Origin: Natronobacterium texcoconense
GTDB taxonomy: Archaea; Halobacteriota; Halobacteria; Halobacteriales; Natrialbaceae
NCBI RefSeq assembly: GCF_900104065.1
Contig: NZ_FNLC01000002.1
Coordinates: forward strand, 230,995-294,994
Direction of reading: 5' to 3'
DNA: 64,000 bases
Shown here: piece by piece, positions 35,653 to 44,791 of the stretch
Layout: each line of letters starts with the position of its first letter
Numbering within the stretch: the stretch's first letter is position 1
The notes under the pieces: generated by a model
What the model saw: only the letters and a program-made list of their open reading frames with translations
Told to the model about the DNA's origin: nothing
Databases searched by the model: none
Made by a program: the position numbers and the translations under genes

Positions 35653-36743
35653 TACTCGAGCGGCTGATGTTGCTCCGGTTCCGGTTCCGGTTCGACCTCC
35701 GTGCCGTCGGCCGTTACCGTCCCCGGTTCCGGGTCGTCGTACTCGTAGTACGTCACCTCGAGTTCTTCGCTTTCTTCGGCGTCCATCCGGATCGCGGCAC
35801 CGAGCGAGACGACCCCGAGTAGCAGGGTGGCGAACGAGGCGACCGTCTCGGCGAACGCGTCCTCGCCCCGAACGGAGCGCTCGAGCGACCCTGCCAGTCC
35901 CGTCACACCGCCAGCGATCCCGGCCACCCCGGTGCCGTAGAAGACGACAGCCGGCTGGAACCCTTCGACCACGTAGCGGCGTTTGAGCCGCCACAGGAAA
36001 CTCTTCAGCAGGAGCAGGGAGACGAACCGGACGAACGACGTGTATCGGATGCTACTCTCTTCCTCGCCGTAGACGGCCGACATTGCCACGTCCGCGACGC
36101 GGAACCCGTTGACGTTCAGGTGCGTGAGAATGTGATTGAGGAAGCCGTACCGGTCCGTGATCGCCTCGAGGTCGAGTTCTTCGATGGCTTCCCTCGAGAT
36201 GGCGGTGTAGCCGTTCTGCGGATCGCCGATCGTCCAGTAGCCCGAGGCGAACTTCGAGAGCCCGGTGAGCATGGCGTTGCCGACGAATCGGAACGTCGAC
36301 ATCCCCTCGCGGTCCTCGGGGTAGAGCAGTCGGTTCCCCTTCGCGTAGTCGGCCTCGCCGGAGACGACGGGGTCGACGATTCGGTCCAGGATCTCGGGAT
36401 CCATCTGACCGTCGCCGTTCATCACCGCGACGACGTCGATGTCGTCTTCCGCTGCCCGTCGGTAGCCGGTCTTGACGGCCGCACCGTAGCCGTGGTTCTC
36501 GTCGTGGCGGATGGGGACGACGCGTCGCCCGTCGCCGCCGTCGGCGACCGCCAGGTCGGGCTCGGTGGACTCGTTGATCCGGTCGGCGACCCGGGTGATC
36601 ACCTCCCAGCTATCGTCCGGCGAGGCGTCGTCGACGGCGTAGATCCGGTCGACGAACTCCGGCACCGTCTCGATGACCTGTCCGACGAACGACGCTTCCT
36701 CGTAGGCCGTCACGACGACGGCGATGGATTTACCCTTGTACAT
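35652..36743 (-). CDS. Membrane-anchored GT2 glycosyltransferase (dolichyl-phosphate type)
   Basis: The protein has 363 residues. AVVVTAYEEASFVGQVI starts a GT-A fold; YAVDDASPDDS and AVMNGDGQMDP give the DxD-like metal-binding motif. GNRL...FRFVGN and QNGYTAISREAIE are typical of DPM1/GtrB-like polyprenyl-phosphate sugar transferases. The C-terminus has two hydrophobic segments (about 265-290 and 305-325) that anchor it, followed by an acidic tail. It should transfer a nucleotide-sugar onto a membrane lipid. It overlaps the dehydrogenase gene by 14 bases and ends the operon that begins at 40971. Confidence 0.88.
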   Translation of the reverse strand: MYKGKSIAVVVTAYEEASFVGQVIETVPEFVDRIYAVDDASPDDSWEVITRVADRINESTEPDLAVADGGDGRRVVPIRHDENHGYGAAVKTGYRRAAEDDIDVVAVMNGDGQMDPEILDRIVDPVVSGEADYAKGNRLLYPEDREGMSTFRFVGNAMLTGLSKFASGYWTIGDPQNGYTAISREAIEELDLEAITDRYGFLNHILTHLNVNGFRVADVAMSAVYGEEESSIRYTSFVRFVSLLLLKSFLWRLKRRYVVEGFQPAVVFYGTGVAGIAGGVTGLAGSLERSVRGEDAFAETVASFATLLLGVVSLGAAIRMDAEESEELEVTYYEYDDPEPGTVTADGTEVEPEPEPEQHQPLE

Positions 36744-38214
36744 CGTTTCCTCCGTCGGTTCTGCCGAGTTCGCTCGGTTCCGCTTGCGTTGCCCCTGTGT
36801 CCCGCAGGCCGTCGTTACCGTCGCCAGCACCTGCCTGCTCACGCGGTCCGCGGCCCGACTCCGAACCCGCCAGCGTGTACTCGCGGTGGTCTGTTCCAGA
36901 GAGGTCGACGGCGTCCCGGCCGTCGACGACGACCATCGACTCGAGGTCGCCCCACTCGATGCGGTCGAACTCCTCGTGTGGCGTGACGACGACTGCGGCG
37001 TCGAACGACTCCGAGGCGAGTTCGTCGATTTCGACCGGCCGAGTGCAGTAATCGGCTGGATCGACGAGCGGATCGACGCCGGCCACGTCCGCACGTCTGG
37101 CCAGCAGTTCGTCGATCACGCCGAGGGCAGGCGAGGCACGCATCTCCTCGACTCCCGGACGGTAGGTGAGTCCGAGCACGACGACCGACGCATTCTCGAG
37201 GTCGGTCCCGGTTTCGGCGAGTTCGCGCTCGAGACGATCCACGACGACGGTCGGCATCGCGTCGTTGAGCTCCCGTGCCGTCCGGACGACGTCCATCGGT
37301 TCCTCGGCCTGCGATAGCAGGAAGTGCGGATAGTACGGGATGCAGTGACCGCCGACGCCCGGACCGGGGTCGTGCAACTGGCACATCGGCAGGTCGTTGG
37401 CCGTCTCGATCGCCTCGCGGACCGAGATCTCGAGTTCGTCGGCGAGCCGTCCGAGTTCGTTCGCCAGGGCGATGTTGACGTCGCGGTAGACACCCTCGAA
37501 GACCTTGACTGCCTCCGCGGTGGTCGCATCGGAGACGGGATGGACCTCGTTGTCCGTGATCTCGTCGTAGAGCAGGCTCGCCGCTCGCGTGCTTTCCTCG
37601 TCGACGCCGCCGACGACCTTCGGGTACTGGCCACGGATGTCCCGCAGGGCCGTGCCCGTCGAGGTTCGTTCGGGACAGAACGCGATCCCGAACTCGTCGG
37701 GCGAGAGGCCGCTCTCGCTCGCCAGGTGTGGCACTAAGACGTCCCGGCAGGTTCCCGGCGGCAGCGTCGACTCGGCAATCACCAGGTCGCCCGGTGAGAG
37801 CCCCGCGGCGATGTCTCCCGCGACGGATTCGACGGTCGCGAGATTCGGCTGATCGTCGTCGTCTATCAGCGTCGGGACGATGATCACGTGAACGCGAGCG
37901 CGCTCGGCCGCGTCGGGGCCGTCCGTCGTCGCCTCGAGTCGCCCCTCCGCGACCTGCTCTGCGACGAGGTCGTCCAGTCCGGGTTCGCCGACGACGTGAC
38001 TCTCGCCGACGTTTACCGTCTCGACGACCTCGGGATCGACGTCGACGCCGGTGGCGTTGCCCGTCGTCTCGGCGTAGACGGCTGCAAGTGGCAGCCCCAT
38101 CTTGCCGAGGCCGTAGATCGCGACCGGAACCGACCCCTCGAGGAGGTACTCGCGCTGTCGCTCCTCGGGGAGCGACGAGTCGTAGAGGCAGCTGTCGTCC
38201 GTCTCTCCAGCCAT
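36730..38214 (-). CDS. UDP-N-acetylhexosamine 6-dehydrogenase (WbpA/WecC-like)
   Basis: The protein has 494 residues. YGLGKMGLP at 34-42 binds NAD, PERTSTGTAL matches the UDP-sugar dehydrogenase core, and GPGVGGHCIPYYP contains the catalytic Cys291. VFEGVYRDVNIALANELGRL is the central helix of the family. It would oxidise a UDP-N-acetylhexosamine at C6 to the uronic acid. Together with the next three upstream genes it matches the WbpA-B-E-D set. A disordered C-terminal tail of about 60 residues is unusual for the family. Confidence 0.9.
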   Translation of the reverse strand: MAGETDDSCLYDSSLPEERQREYLLEGSVPVAIYGLGKMGLPLAAVYAETTGNATGVDVDPEVVETVNVGESHVVGEPGLDDLVAEQVAEGRLEATTDGPDAAERARVHVIIVPTLIDDDDQPNLATVESVAGDIAAGLSPGDLVIAESTLPPGTCRDVLVPHLASESGLSPDEFGIAFCPERTSTGTALRDIRGQYPKVVGGVDEESTRAASLLYDEITDNEVHPVSDATTAEAVKVFEGVYRDVNIALANELGRLADELEISVREAIETANDLPMCQLHDPGPGVGGHCIPYYPHFLLSQAEEPMDVVRTARELNDAMPTVVVDRLERELAETGTDLENASVVVLGLTYRPGVEEMRASPALGVIDELLARRADVAGVDPLVDPADYCTRPVEIDELASESFDAAVVVTPHEEFDRIEWGDLESMVVVDGRDAVDLSGTDHREYTLAGSESGRGPREQAGAGDGNDGLRDTGATQAEPSELGRTDGGNDVQG

Positions 38215-39227
38215 CAGATCTCCACCTCCCGTTCCTGCTCTCGCTCCGCATCATTGTCGCGGTCGCCGTCGACCAGCGAATCGATCGTCAGCACCGTCTC
38301 GAGCGCCTCGATCCCGTCTTCGGGGCTCACCTCGGGTTCGCCTCCGGTCCGGACCGACTCGACGAACGACTCGAGTTCGTGACGCAGCGGCTCGCCGTTG
38401 TCGATCCGCGGGCGTTCGACGACGCTTTCGTGGCGATACCGGTTCTGCCCCTCGTCGTTGACGTACTCGGGGTAGGAGTCCCGATGGATCAGCACGGACT
38501 GCTCGAGGAAGTCCACCTCGACGAAACACTCCCGGGCAGTAACGGAGAGCTTCCGCACTTTCTTCTGGGTGACGCGACTCGCCGTCAGGCTGGCGACGAC
38601 GTCGCCGTACTCCATCGTCGCGGTCGCGTACCGGCCGTCGCCCGTCCCCATCGCCCCGACCGAATCCGGCGACGTTCCGAGCAGCGAGCCGACGATGTCG
38701 ACGTCGTGGACCATCAGATCGAAGACGACGTTGCCGGGCGCAGTGCGATCGATCGGCGGCCCGAGTCGCTCGGCCTCGAGGCTGATCACCTCGAGGTCGT
38801 CGATCAGGTCGGCCATCGTCCGCACGGCCGGGTTGAACCGCTCGATGTGGCCGACCTGGAGGACCAGCCCGCGTTCGCTGGCCTGCCGAGCCAGGTCACG
38901 GCCCTCCTCGACCGTCTGGGCGATCGGTTTCTCGACCAGCACGTGGACGTCCGCCTCGAGACACCGCGAGACAACGTCGTGGTGGGCAGGCGTCGGTACC
39001 GCGACCGTGACGACGTCACAGCGATCGAGCAGTTCCTCGAGCGCAACCGATTCGGTGCCGTACTCGTCGGCGACCCGGCCTGCGACCTCGACGTCGTGAT
39101 CCGTCACACCGGCGAGCGTGACGCCGGGGAGTTCGCTGTAGACGCGTGCGTGGTTTTCGCCCATCGCGCCGACGCCGACGACGCCGGCCCGTATCGTTCG
39201 TGACCGCGTGAGAGCTCGTTCCGTCAT
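38214..39227 (-). CDS. Gfo/Idh/MocA oxidoreductase, WbpB/WlbA-like
   Basis: The protein has 337 residues. VGVGAMGENHARVY is the NAD motif, VEKPIAQTVEE holds the EKP Lys, GHIERFNPAV and VFDLMVHDVDIVGSLLG with the HDxD pair match the WlbA/WbpB subgroup that oxidises C3 of UDP-GlcNAcA. It shares one base with the dehydrogenase gene downstream and overlaps the aminotransferase gene by four bases, so the operon is tightly coupled. The C-terminus (DRDNDAEREQEREVEI) is an acidic/charged tail. Confidence 0.87.
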   Translation of the reverse strand: MTERALTRSRTIRAGVVGVGAMGENHARVYSELPGVTLAGVTDHDVEVAGRVADEYGTESVALEELLDRCDVVTVAVPTPAHHDVVSRCLEADVHVLVEKPIAQTVEEGRDLARQASERGLVLQVGHIERFNPAVRTMADLIDDLEVISLEAERLGPPIDRTAPGNVVFDLMVHDVDIVGSLLGTSPDSVGAMGTGDGRYATATMEYGDVVASLTASRVTQKKVRKLSVTARECFVEVDFLEQSVLIHRDSYPEYVNDEGQNRYRHESVVERPRIDNGEPLRHELESFVESVRTGGEPEVSPEDGIEALETVLTIDSLVDGDRDNDAEREQEREVEI

Positions 39228-40387
39228 GTGTAGTGATCGTGGATGGCTTCGACGACCGTTCGCCTGTCACCCGCCGAGAGCGCCGGATGCACCGGCAGCG
39301 AGAGCACGGTCTCGGCCGCTCGTTCCGCTTCCGGAAATCTCGGTGCTGCCGTGCTGACGCCCTCGTAGGCTGGCTGGCGGTGGATCGGCGTCTCGTAGTA
39401 GACCGCGGTGTCGATCCCCCTGTCCTCGAGCGTCGCCGCGAGTGCGTCCCGGTCGTCCGCCCTGATCGTGTACTGATGGTAGACGTGGCGGTAGCCGGCT
39501 GGCTCAGTCGGGGTTTCGACCGGCAGTTCCGCGAGATGCTCGTCGTAGTACGCCGCGTTCTCTCGCCGGGCGTCGTTGAACTCGGGCAACCGCTCGAGTT
39601 GATGGCGACCGATCGCCGCGGCAGGGCTGGTCAGTCGGTAGTTGTGCCCGAGCGAGACGTGATCGTAGCCACCCGTTCCCGTCTCGCCCCGGCCGTGGTT
39701 GACGTACTGTTCGATCCGGTCGGCAACGTCGTCTCGGTCGGTCGTGATCGCACCCCCCTCGCCGGTCGTCATGTTCTTCGTCGGATAGAAGGAGAAGCAG
39801 GCGGCGTCGCCGAAGCTTCCGACGCGATCGCCCTCGATCTCGGCACCGTGAGCCTGGCATGCGTCCTCGAGGACGAACAGGTCGTGGTCGTCGGCGAGGT
39901 CACACAGCGTCGGCATCTCGGCGGGGAGTCCGTAGAGGTGGACCGGAAGAATGCCGACGACGTCCTCGCGTTCCTGCAGGACGGCCTCGACCGCCCCGGG
40001 ATCGAGCGCGTACGTCTCGGGATCGACGTCGGCGAAGACGGGTTTGCCGCCCGCGAGCCTGATCGCGTTCGCGCTCGCGACGAAGGAGAACGGAGAGGTG
40101 ACGACCGCATCGCCGTCCTCGACGCCGAGCGCCTCGAGTGCGGCGTGCAAGGCCGTCGTTCCGTTCGACGTCGCGACGGCACGATCGGTGTCACAGTAGG
40201 CGGCGAACTCCTCCTCGAAGGTCCTGACTACGGGACCGTCCGCGAGCGTTCCATCCTCGAGCAGCGTCCCTACCCGATCGATGGCGTCGTCGCCGATCGC
40301 CGGGTTCGCGATCGAGACGCCACCGTCGTGGTCCGGTTCGGCGTCGATTTCGGCCTCCGTATCGGTGTCGTAACTCGTGTCAGTCAT
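39224..40387 (-). CDS. DegT/DnrJ/EryC1/StrS aminotransferase, WbpE/WlbC-like
   Basis: The protein has 387 residues. SNGTTALHAALEAL, DACQAHGAEIEGDRVGSFGD and SFYPTKNMTTGEGGAI carry the PLP pocket with Lys204 as the Schiff-base residue. HNYRLTSPAAAIGRHQLERL is the substrate-loop signature. It would convert the 3-keto sugar to a 3-amino-3-deoxy sugar with glutamate as donor. The N-terminal 25 residues are an extra acidic tail. Neighbours in the operon are the oxidase and the acetyltransferase, giving the WbpB-WbpE-WbpD order. Confidence 0.9.
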   Translation of the reverse strand: MTDTSYDTDTEAEIDAEPDHDGGVSIANPAIGDDAIDRVGTLLEDGTLADGPVVRTFEEEFAAYCDTDRAVATSNGTTALHAALEALGVEDGDAVVTSPFSFVASANAIRLAGGKPVFADVDPETYALDPGAVEAVLQEREDVVGILPVHLYGLPAEMPTLCDLADDHDLFVLEDACQAHGAEIEGDRVGSFGDAACFSFYPTKNMTTGEGGAITTDRDDVADRIEQYVNHGRGETGTGGYDHVSLGHNYRLTSPAAAIGRHQLERLPEFNDARRENAAYYDEHLAELPVETPTEPAGYRHVYHQYTIRADDRDALAATLEDRGIDTAVYYETPIHRQPAYEGVSTAAPRFPEAERAAETVLSLPVHPALSAGDRRTVVEAIHDHYT

Positions 40388-40971
40388 GCGATCTGGTTCG
40401 GTCCCTCGAGTGGTTCGGGAAGTTCCTCGATCGTCGCCGGTGCCCCGACTGCGAGACTGTCGGCCGGCACGTCGTCCGTGACGACGGCTCCAGCCGCGAC
40501 GAACGCGTTCTCGCCGATCGTCACGCCCGGCAGAATCGTCGCGTTCGCCCCGACCGATGCACCCGACTCGAGGGTCGGCCCCTCGAGGTCGGCCTCGGTC
40601 CGGATCGGATACTCGTCGTTGGTCAGAACTGCACCGGGGCCGACGAAGACGTTGCTCTCGATGGTCGTCTCGGTCGGGACGTAGACGTTCGTCTGGAGGC
40701 TGACGTGGGAGCCGATCGTCGTCTGGCCGTCGATGACTGTCTTCGTGCCGACGAGGACGTCGTCACCGATCTCCGTCCCTTCCCGTACCAGGACGTCGTG
40801 GCCCGTCGTGAACTCGTCGCCGATCGTTACGTCGCCGTAGATGATAGAACCGTCTCTGATCGTCGCTCCGTCGCCGATTCGCGTCGGTTCGTCGAACTCG
40901 CCGTGGCCGACCGTCGCGTCGTCGGCGATCGTACACTTCGTTCCCCGGACGACGGGTTGCTGGCTACTCAT
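40384..40971 (-). CDS. Left-handed beta-helix acetyltransferase, WbpD/WlbB-like
   Basis: The protein has 195 residues built of hexapeptide repeats: TIADDATVGHGEF, IGDGATIRDGSIIYGDVTIG, TKTVIDGQTTIGSHVSLQTN, ESNVFVGPGAVLTND, VGANATILPGVTIGENAFVA and GAVVTDDVPADSLAVGAPA. It fits the UDP-2-acetamido-3-amino-2,3-dideoxy-glucuronate N-acetyltransferase group. It is the first gene of the operon. An upstream ATAACAAA element lies 171 bases before the ATG (leader about 145 bases if used). Confidence 0.88.
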   Translation of the reverse strand: MSSQQPVVRGTKCTIADDATVGHGEFDEPTRIGDGATIRDGSIIYGDVTIGDEFTTGHDVLVREGTEIGDDVLVGTKTVIDGQTTIGSHVSLQTNVYVPTETTIESNVFVGPGAVLTNDEYPIRTEADLEGPTLESGASVGANATILPGVTIGENAFVAAGAVVTDDVPADSLAVGAPATIEELPEPLEGPNQIA

Positions 40972-41142
40972 CCGCGTTCACCTCCGTTCGTCCGCGACTG
41001 GACTGTCGATCGACGCGCGCGAGGGGACGACGGGACATCCGTCGTCCGTCCCTGAACTCGTAATCGTCGTCGTAGTTGGCGCTGTGTCATCGGTTACTCG
41101 ATACCCGCGTGGGAATCGTCCTGATACAGCCGGTAACGAGGT

Positions 41143-41150
41143 TTTGTTAT
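41143..41150 (-). promoter_or_regulatory. ATAACAAA element before the diacetamido-sugar operon
   Basis: Reads GATAACAAAACC on the minus strand, 171 bases before the ATG at 40971. No other start is convincing in between, so a long leader is implied if it drives this operon. Confidence 0.45.
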
Positions 41151-41424
41151 CCTCGTCCTGAGGAATGCGTAGCCGCGAACTACAGGGACCGCGATCGATT
41201 GGCGCCAATTTCCACAGGAGGTGACGTCACTGGCCCAGTTGGGCCGCTCGATCGTTCCCAGAACCCGAAACGTCGATAGAGACGTCATTCACGGCCGCTA
41301 ACCGGTATAATTCGATTTCGACCGGGTAGCCGAGCGATAGTAAAGGGAGAGTGTCTGGCACTCGGTGGTGTGAGGTATTCGAACACCCCCGATCGGCGTT
41401 CGATTCGGGATCGCGAGGGCACTC
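41151..41424. other. Intergenic region before the second DUF7344 gene
   Basis: No gene is supported. A minus-strand frame (41094-41288) lacks protein character. This region separates two divergent transcripts. Confidence 0.4.
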
Positions 41425-41955
41425 ATGTCTGAACACGAACTCACTCAGGCCGAACTGTTCGACGTGTTCAGTAACGCTCGCAGGCGACGGACGGTCCAGT
41501 ACCTGAAACGACGTGGCGGTAGCTGCGATCTCGCACCGCTCGTCGAACAGGTCGCCGCCTGGGAGAACGATACCGATCCGGACGACGTCACGCGAACGCA
41601 ACGACGTCGCGTCTACATCTCCCTGTACCAGACCCACCTGCCGATGCTCGAGGACCACGGGATCGTCGACTGGGATCCCGACGGCCACCACATCGACCTC
41701 CTCCCGAACGAGGAGGTATTCGAGCCGTACCTCGACCGGCAACTCGGTGGGGACAGGGCATGGCACCGGGCGTACCTGACCGTCACGGCACTCGGCGCGG
41801 CGGCGTTCGCCGCTGCCTGGCTCACGCTAGGCTCGGCGAGCGTCACACCGCTCGCCGTCGTCGCGCTCTGTGCCGTCGTCCTCGCGATCGCAGTCGTACA
41901 GTACGTCTCGCGACAACCAGGGCTGGAGCTACCGTTCGGCATCGCGAGTCGATAA
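41425..41955 (+). CDS. DUF7344-type winged-helix protein with two C-terminal membrane helices
   Basis: The protein has 176 residues. It keeps NARRRRTVQYLK, LVEQVAAWENDTDPDDV, QRRRVYISLYQTHLPMLEDHG and VDWDPDGHHIDL, the domain shared with the copies at 12712 and 44949. Residues about 118-160 hold two hydrophobic helices. A membrane-anchored DNA-binding regulator of the glycan locus is a reasonable inference from its place between the sugar operon and the DUF1616/PadR pair. Confidence 0.82.
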   Translation: MSEHELTQAELFDVFSNARRRRTVQYLKRRGGSCDLAPLVEQVAAWENDTDPDDVTRTQRRRVYISLYQTHLPMLEDHGIVDWDPDGHHIDLLPNEEVFEPYLDRQLGGDRAWHRAYLTVTALGAAAFAAAWLTLGSASVTPLAVVALCAVVLAIAVVQYVSRQPGLELPFGIASR

Positions 41956-42054
41956 CAGTACAGCCGCGTCGAATCTGCCCTCCGTACCGTCCTCGAGCCC
42001 GTTCGCTCGAACTCGTTTTCGCCGACTCGAGAACCGAAACCCGCGTTCGAGCCG

Positions 42055-43053
42055 TCAGTCTTCGGCAGCGTCCTCGGTTACGGTCAGCCAGAAGTAGGTG
42101 TCTTCCTCGGCGTTCTCGTTCGTCGGCTCGAGTGGCGGGTCGTCGTCGTACAGCAAGAGGCTGACTCTGACCGTGTCACCGTCGTCCGCGGTCGGCGTGA
42201 CGTCGTACTCGCCGGTTCCGGTTCCGCCGGCCGAGACGCTGCCGTCGACTTCCCCGAGTTCGGTTCGGTCGACGATCTCGCCGTTCTCTACGTGTTGTTG
42301 CTGGACGACGACCGTGTACTCGGCCGGTTCGCGTTCGTGGTTCTCGATCGCAATGGTGACCGGCACCGACTCGCCGGGTTCGACCTCGTCGGGCAGTTCG
42401 CCCGCGACGAGGTCGCCGTCGTCGGTCTCGGAGTAGAGCCCGAGTTCGGTGAATCCGCCGGTCGCAGCCGGCGCGATAACCCCGACGAGAAGCGCACCGC
42501 AGGCAACTGCGACCGCGAGGACGAGAATCGTCGACGACGCCGAAACCGTGCTGGGAGCACGTCGAACGCGTCCGATCCAGGACGAAACCGACACTACGAA
42601 CCGGTCGGCTTCCGGCGTCCGAAGCCGTCGAACGGCACCGAGCTGTGCCGAGACGACGGTAATGAGAGCCAGCGCCCCGGCTCCCGACTCTGCCCCGATC
42701 CCAAACTCGGTGACTGCAAGCACGATCGCAACGAGCGGCACGAACGCGATCGATAACGCGAGCGAGAGCCCGAGCCGTTCGACGGCATCGATCCCTCGAG
42801 GGTGGGTTTCGGCAGTCGTCGCTGCCGTCTCGCGGGCGTTTCGCTCGGCTGCCGGGAACAACACCGACACGAAGGCATAGCCTGGGAGGAACAACGCGAG
42901 TACGAACGTCGCGGTCAGTCGGAGGCCGCTTCCAGCCTCGAGCGACGTCACGACGACGTAGGCGACGAGCGCTGCGAGCGAGACGACCGCGATATCGGAC
43001 GGATACTTGCGGACGGACGCGAGTCGCGTCCGCGTGGCTGTTGCAAAACTCAT
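42055..43053 (-). CDS. DUF1616 membrane protein
   Basis: The protein has 332 residues. Two pairs of hydrophobic helices (about 20-60, 100-150) and one more near 175-200 precede an extracellular beta-rich domain with VPVTIAIENHEREPAEYTVV and FWLTVTED, the layout of DUF1616. The family is common in archaeal surface-glycan loci with unknown role; a link to polysaccharide export or assembly is only contextual. The ATG at 43053 (MSFATATRTRL) is preferred over the GTG at 43092. It lies directly downstream of the PadR gene with an ATAACAAA element between. Confidence 0.8.
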   Translation of the reverse strand: MSFATATRTRLASVRKYPSDIAVVSLAALVAYVVVTSLEAGSGLRLTATFVLALFLPGYAFVSVLFPAAERNARETAATTAETHPRGIDAVERLGLSLALSIAFVPLVAIVLAVTEFGIGAESGAGALALITVVSAQLGAVRRLRTPEADRFVVSVSSWIGRVRRAPSTVSASSTILVLAVAVACGALLVGVIAPAATGGFTELGLYSETDDGDLVAGELPDEVEPGESVPVTIAIENHEREPAEYTVVVQQQHVENGEIVDRTELGEVDGSVSAGGTGTGEYDVTPTADDGDTVRVSLLLYDDDPPLEPTNENAEEDTYFWLTVTEDAAED

Positions 43054-43138
43054 CGATGATACACCGGCGGGTTCCAGACGGCTCCGTTCCACCAGGAAAT
43101 CTCTACCATTCCGGTTGACCAGCTAGCGTTTCGGCTGT

Positions 43139-43146
43139 TTTGTTAT
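43139..43146 (-). promoter_or_regulatory. ATAACAAA element before the DUF1616 gene
   Basis: Reads CATAACAAAACA on the minus strand, 85 bases before the ATG at 43053 and 46 bases before the alternative GTG at 43092. Confidence 0.45.
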
Positions 43147-43183
43147 GGCCGTGCTATACAGCCTGCTTCACAGTAAGACGGAG

Positions 43184-43459
43184 TCAGAAATCGACGTACT
43201 GTTCCTCCCACTCGCGTCGCTCGTCGATCCGCTGGCGGCCGGCTTCCGTAATCGCGTAGTAGTTCGTCCGCCTGTCGAGTTGCCCCTTCTCGACCAGCTC
43301 CTTGTTGACGAGCGTGTCGAGATTCGGGTACAGACGCCCGTGATTGATCTCCGAACTGTAGTACTTCTCGACTTCGTCTTTGACGGTCTGTCCCGACGGC
43401 CGATCCGCCCCTGCGATCACGTACAGTAAATCTCGCTGGAAGCCGGTCAGATCGTGCAT
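43184..43459 (-). CDS. PadR-family transcriptional regulator
   Basis: The protein has 91 residues. FQRDLLYVIAGADRPSGQTV, then the PadR helix-turn-helix SSEINHGRLYPNLDTLVNKEL and the wing RRTNYYAITEAGRQRI with the C-terminal ERREWEEQYV. It is a dimeric winged-helix repressor type. Its own promoter region carries an ATAACAAA element, and the next gene (DUF1616) has one as well. It may be the regulator or a member of the ATAACAAA set. Confidence 0.9.
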   Translation of the reverse strand: MHDLTGFQRDLLYVIAGADRPSGQTVKDEVEKYYSSEINHGRLYPNLDTLVNKELVEKGQLDRRTNYYAITEAGRQRIDERREWEEQYVDF

Positions 43460-43494
43460 TGCTCAATCACAGTGACCGTTCCATTGAGTGGATG

Positions 43495-43502
43495 TTTGTT
43501 AT
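43495..43502 (-). promoter_or_regulatory. ATAACAAA element before the PadR gene
   Basis: Reads GATAACAAACAT on the minus strand, ending 35 bases before the ATG at 43459, giving a leader of about 10 bases. Confidence 0.5.
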
Positions 43503-43688
43503 CCGTATCGTACATCCTCGTTAGGTATTCTTTCATAATTTCGGCCAGAAACTAAATCATCTGTTCTCGTGATAATCACGAAGGGCGAACTATCGATCCG
43601 GCCGAAAACGTACTCCCGCCCAAACCGAATCGAGACAATAGACGAGTATACGGCCCACTCGACCGCAGCAGGTCTCCGCAGTCGCCGG

Positions 43689-44021
43689 CTACTCGTCAGT
43701 ACTTCTGGGCGTAACCTCGATCCCGTCCGCTCCGATTTCGATCTCGAGTCGGTCGACCATCGCTTCGTAGGCCGTCGTGTGTGAGCCGTCGTCCTCGAAC
43801 CGGACACACTCCGCCAGGAAGCCACTCTCGAGGAGATTGTTGATCCGTCGATAGACAGTCGCCGACGAACTATCCGTTCGGTCCGTTAACTCTTTTGCCG
43901 TCTTGGGGCCTTCGCTGGTTGCGACGACGATCGTTCGTGCACATTCGTCGCCGAGGACGTCCAGTTGCGCCGCAGCGTCGGCGGTCGACTCCGATCGTGT
44001 GTTACTCGCTCGTGTTGCCAT
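43689..44021 (-). CDS. ArsR-like winged-helix transcriptional regulator
   Basis: The protein has 110 residues. AQLDVLGDECARTIVVATSE, then KTAKELTDRTDSSSATVYRR (recognition helix), then NNLLESGFLAECVRF with a short wing and an acidic C-terminal half. It has the form of the ArsR/winged-helix proteins expanded in haloarchaea, which act as one-component regulators. The N-terminal SESTADAAAQL stretch is disordered. Partner genes are unclear; it stands in a run of small regulators. Confidence 0.8.
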   Translation of the reverse strand: MATRASNTRSESTADAAAQLDVLGDECARTIVVATSEGPKTAKELTDRTDSSSATVYRRINNLLESGFLAECVRFEDDGSHTTAYEAMVDRLEIEIGADGIEVTPRSTDE

Positions 44022-44460
44022 CGTCGTGATCAGTCGCGTCCAGTCGGTCCGTCCGTTCGCTCTCGATCGAGAGAGGGGTCGATACGGGGGTCTCGCAGTC
44101 GTCGTGGACTGCTGTCGCGCATACCACCATTACTGTCCAACGATACGAGCGGTAAGCGTTCGGAGTATTTTATAACGATCCTCCTTATTAGGAAAAAGAC
44201 GATCATTCGCTTCCGAAATATTCTATTTCTATCCGGAAACCCCGCGTTTCTTCCCGCTTAATTGCGGCCAAACTCGGCTCGCGGTGGCCGAAACCGACGC
44301 AACCGATCTGAATTCACGTTGAGGTCACGATCGCCACCGGTGGGTCGAACCAACCCACAGTAGCCTGCTCGAGGGGGATCTCGCCCATCAAACACCGAAT
44401 TTCCCGGGTCCTTGGCCCCTGTTGGAAGTGAACAGTCTCTGCCCTTTATTCGCATCTGCC
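44022..44460. other. Intergenic region, no gene seen
   Basis: Only spurious frames. An AT-rich patch at about 44165-44240 could include a promoter for the regulator on the left. Confidence 0.45.
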
Positions 44461-44469
44461 CCCCTCGGT

Positions 44470-44497
44470 CGACTGTGTCCGGTGTATCACACAGTCG
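44470..44497. promoter_or_regulatory. Inverted repeat before the DUF7563 gene
   Basis: CGACTGTG and CACAGTCG form a perfect 8-base stem with a 12-base loop, 97 bases before the first ATG. It could be an operator or an RNA hairpin. Confidence 0.3.
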
Positions 44498-44593
44498 TTG
44501 ACCGACCACGTCTGCTGTGTCGGCAGGCGGACCAGCGGCCGACCGCGGTCGCCACCGCGAAACAGGCCGTCTCAACCCACCCCCAATCCAACA

Positions 44594-44791
44594 ATGAATT
44601 CGAGACAACACAACTGGAGGCCTATGGAATCGTCGACGGCGGGCGCCCGCTGTCGAAACTGCGGAACCCACGTCACCCAGCAGTTCGCTCGCGTCTTCGG
44701 TGACAACGGCGACGTCGTTCACGGCTGTCCGGGGTGTACGACGTATCGAGAGATGCAATCCGGCGGCCATCTCCCGACCGAATCGGAGTGA
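44594..44791 (+). CDS. DUF7563-type small zinc-binding protein
   Basis: The protein has 65 residues, or 55 if translation starts at ATG 44624. CRNCGTHVTQQFARVFGDNG and HGCPGCTTYREM give two CxxC knuckles that should bind one zinc ion. This is a small haloarchaeal zinc-ribbon family of unknown role, often near regulators. The short form starting MESSTAGARCRNCG is closer to the usual family length. Confidence 0.78.
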   Translation: MNSRQHNWRPMESSTAGARCRNCGTHVTQQFARVFGDNGDVVHGCPGCTTYREMQSGGHLPTESE

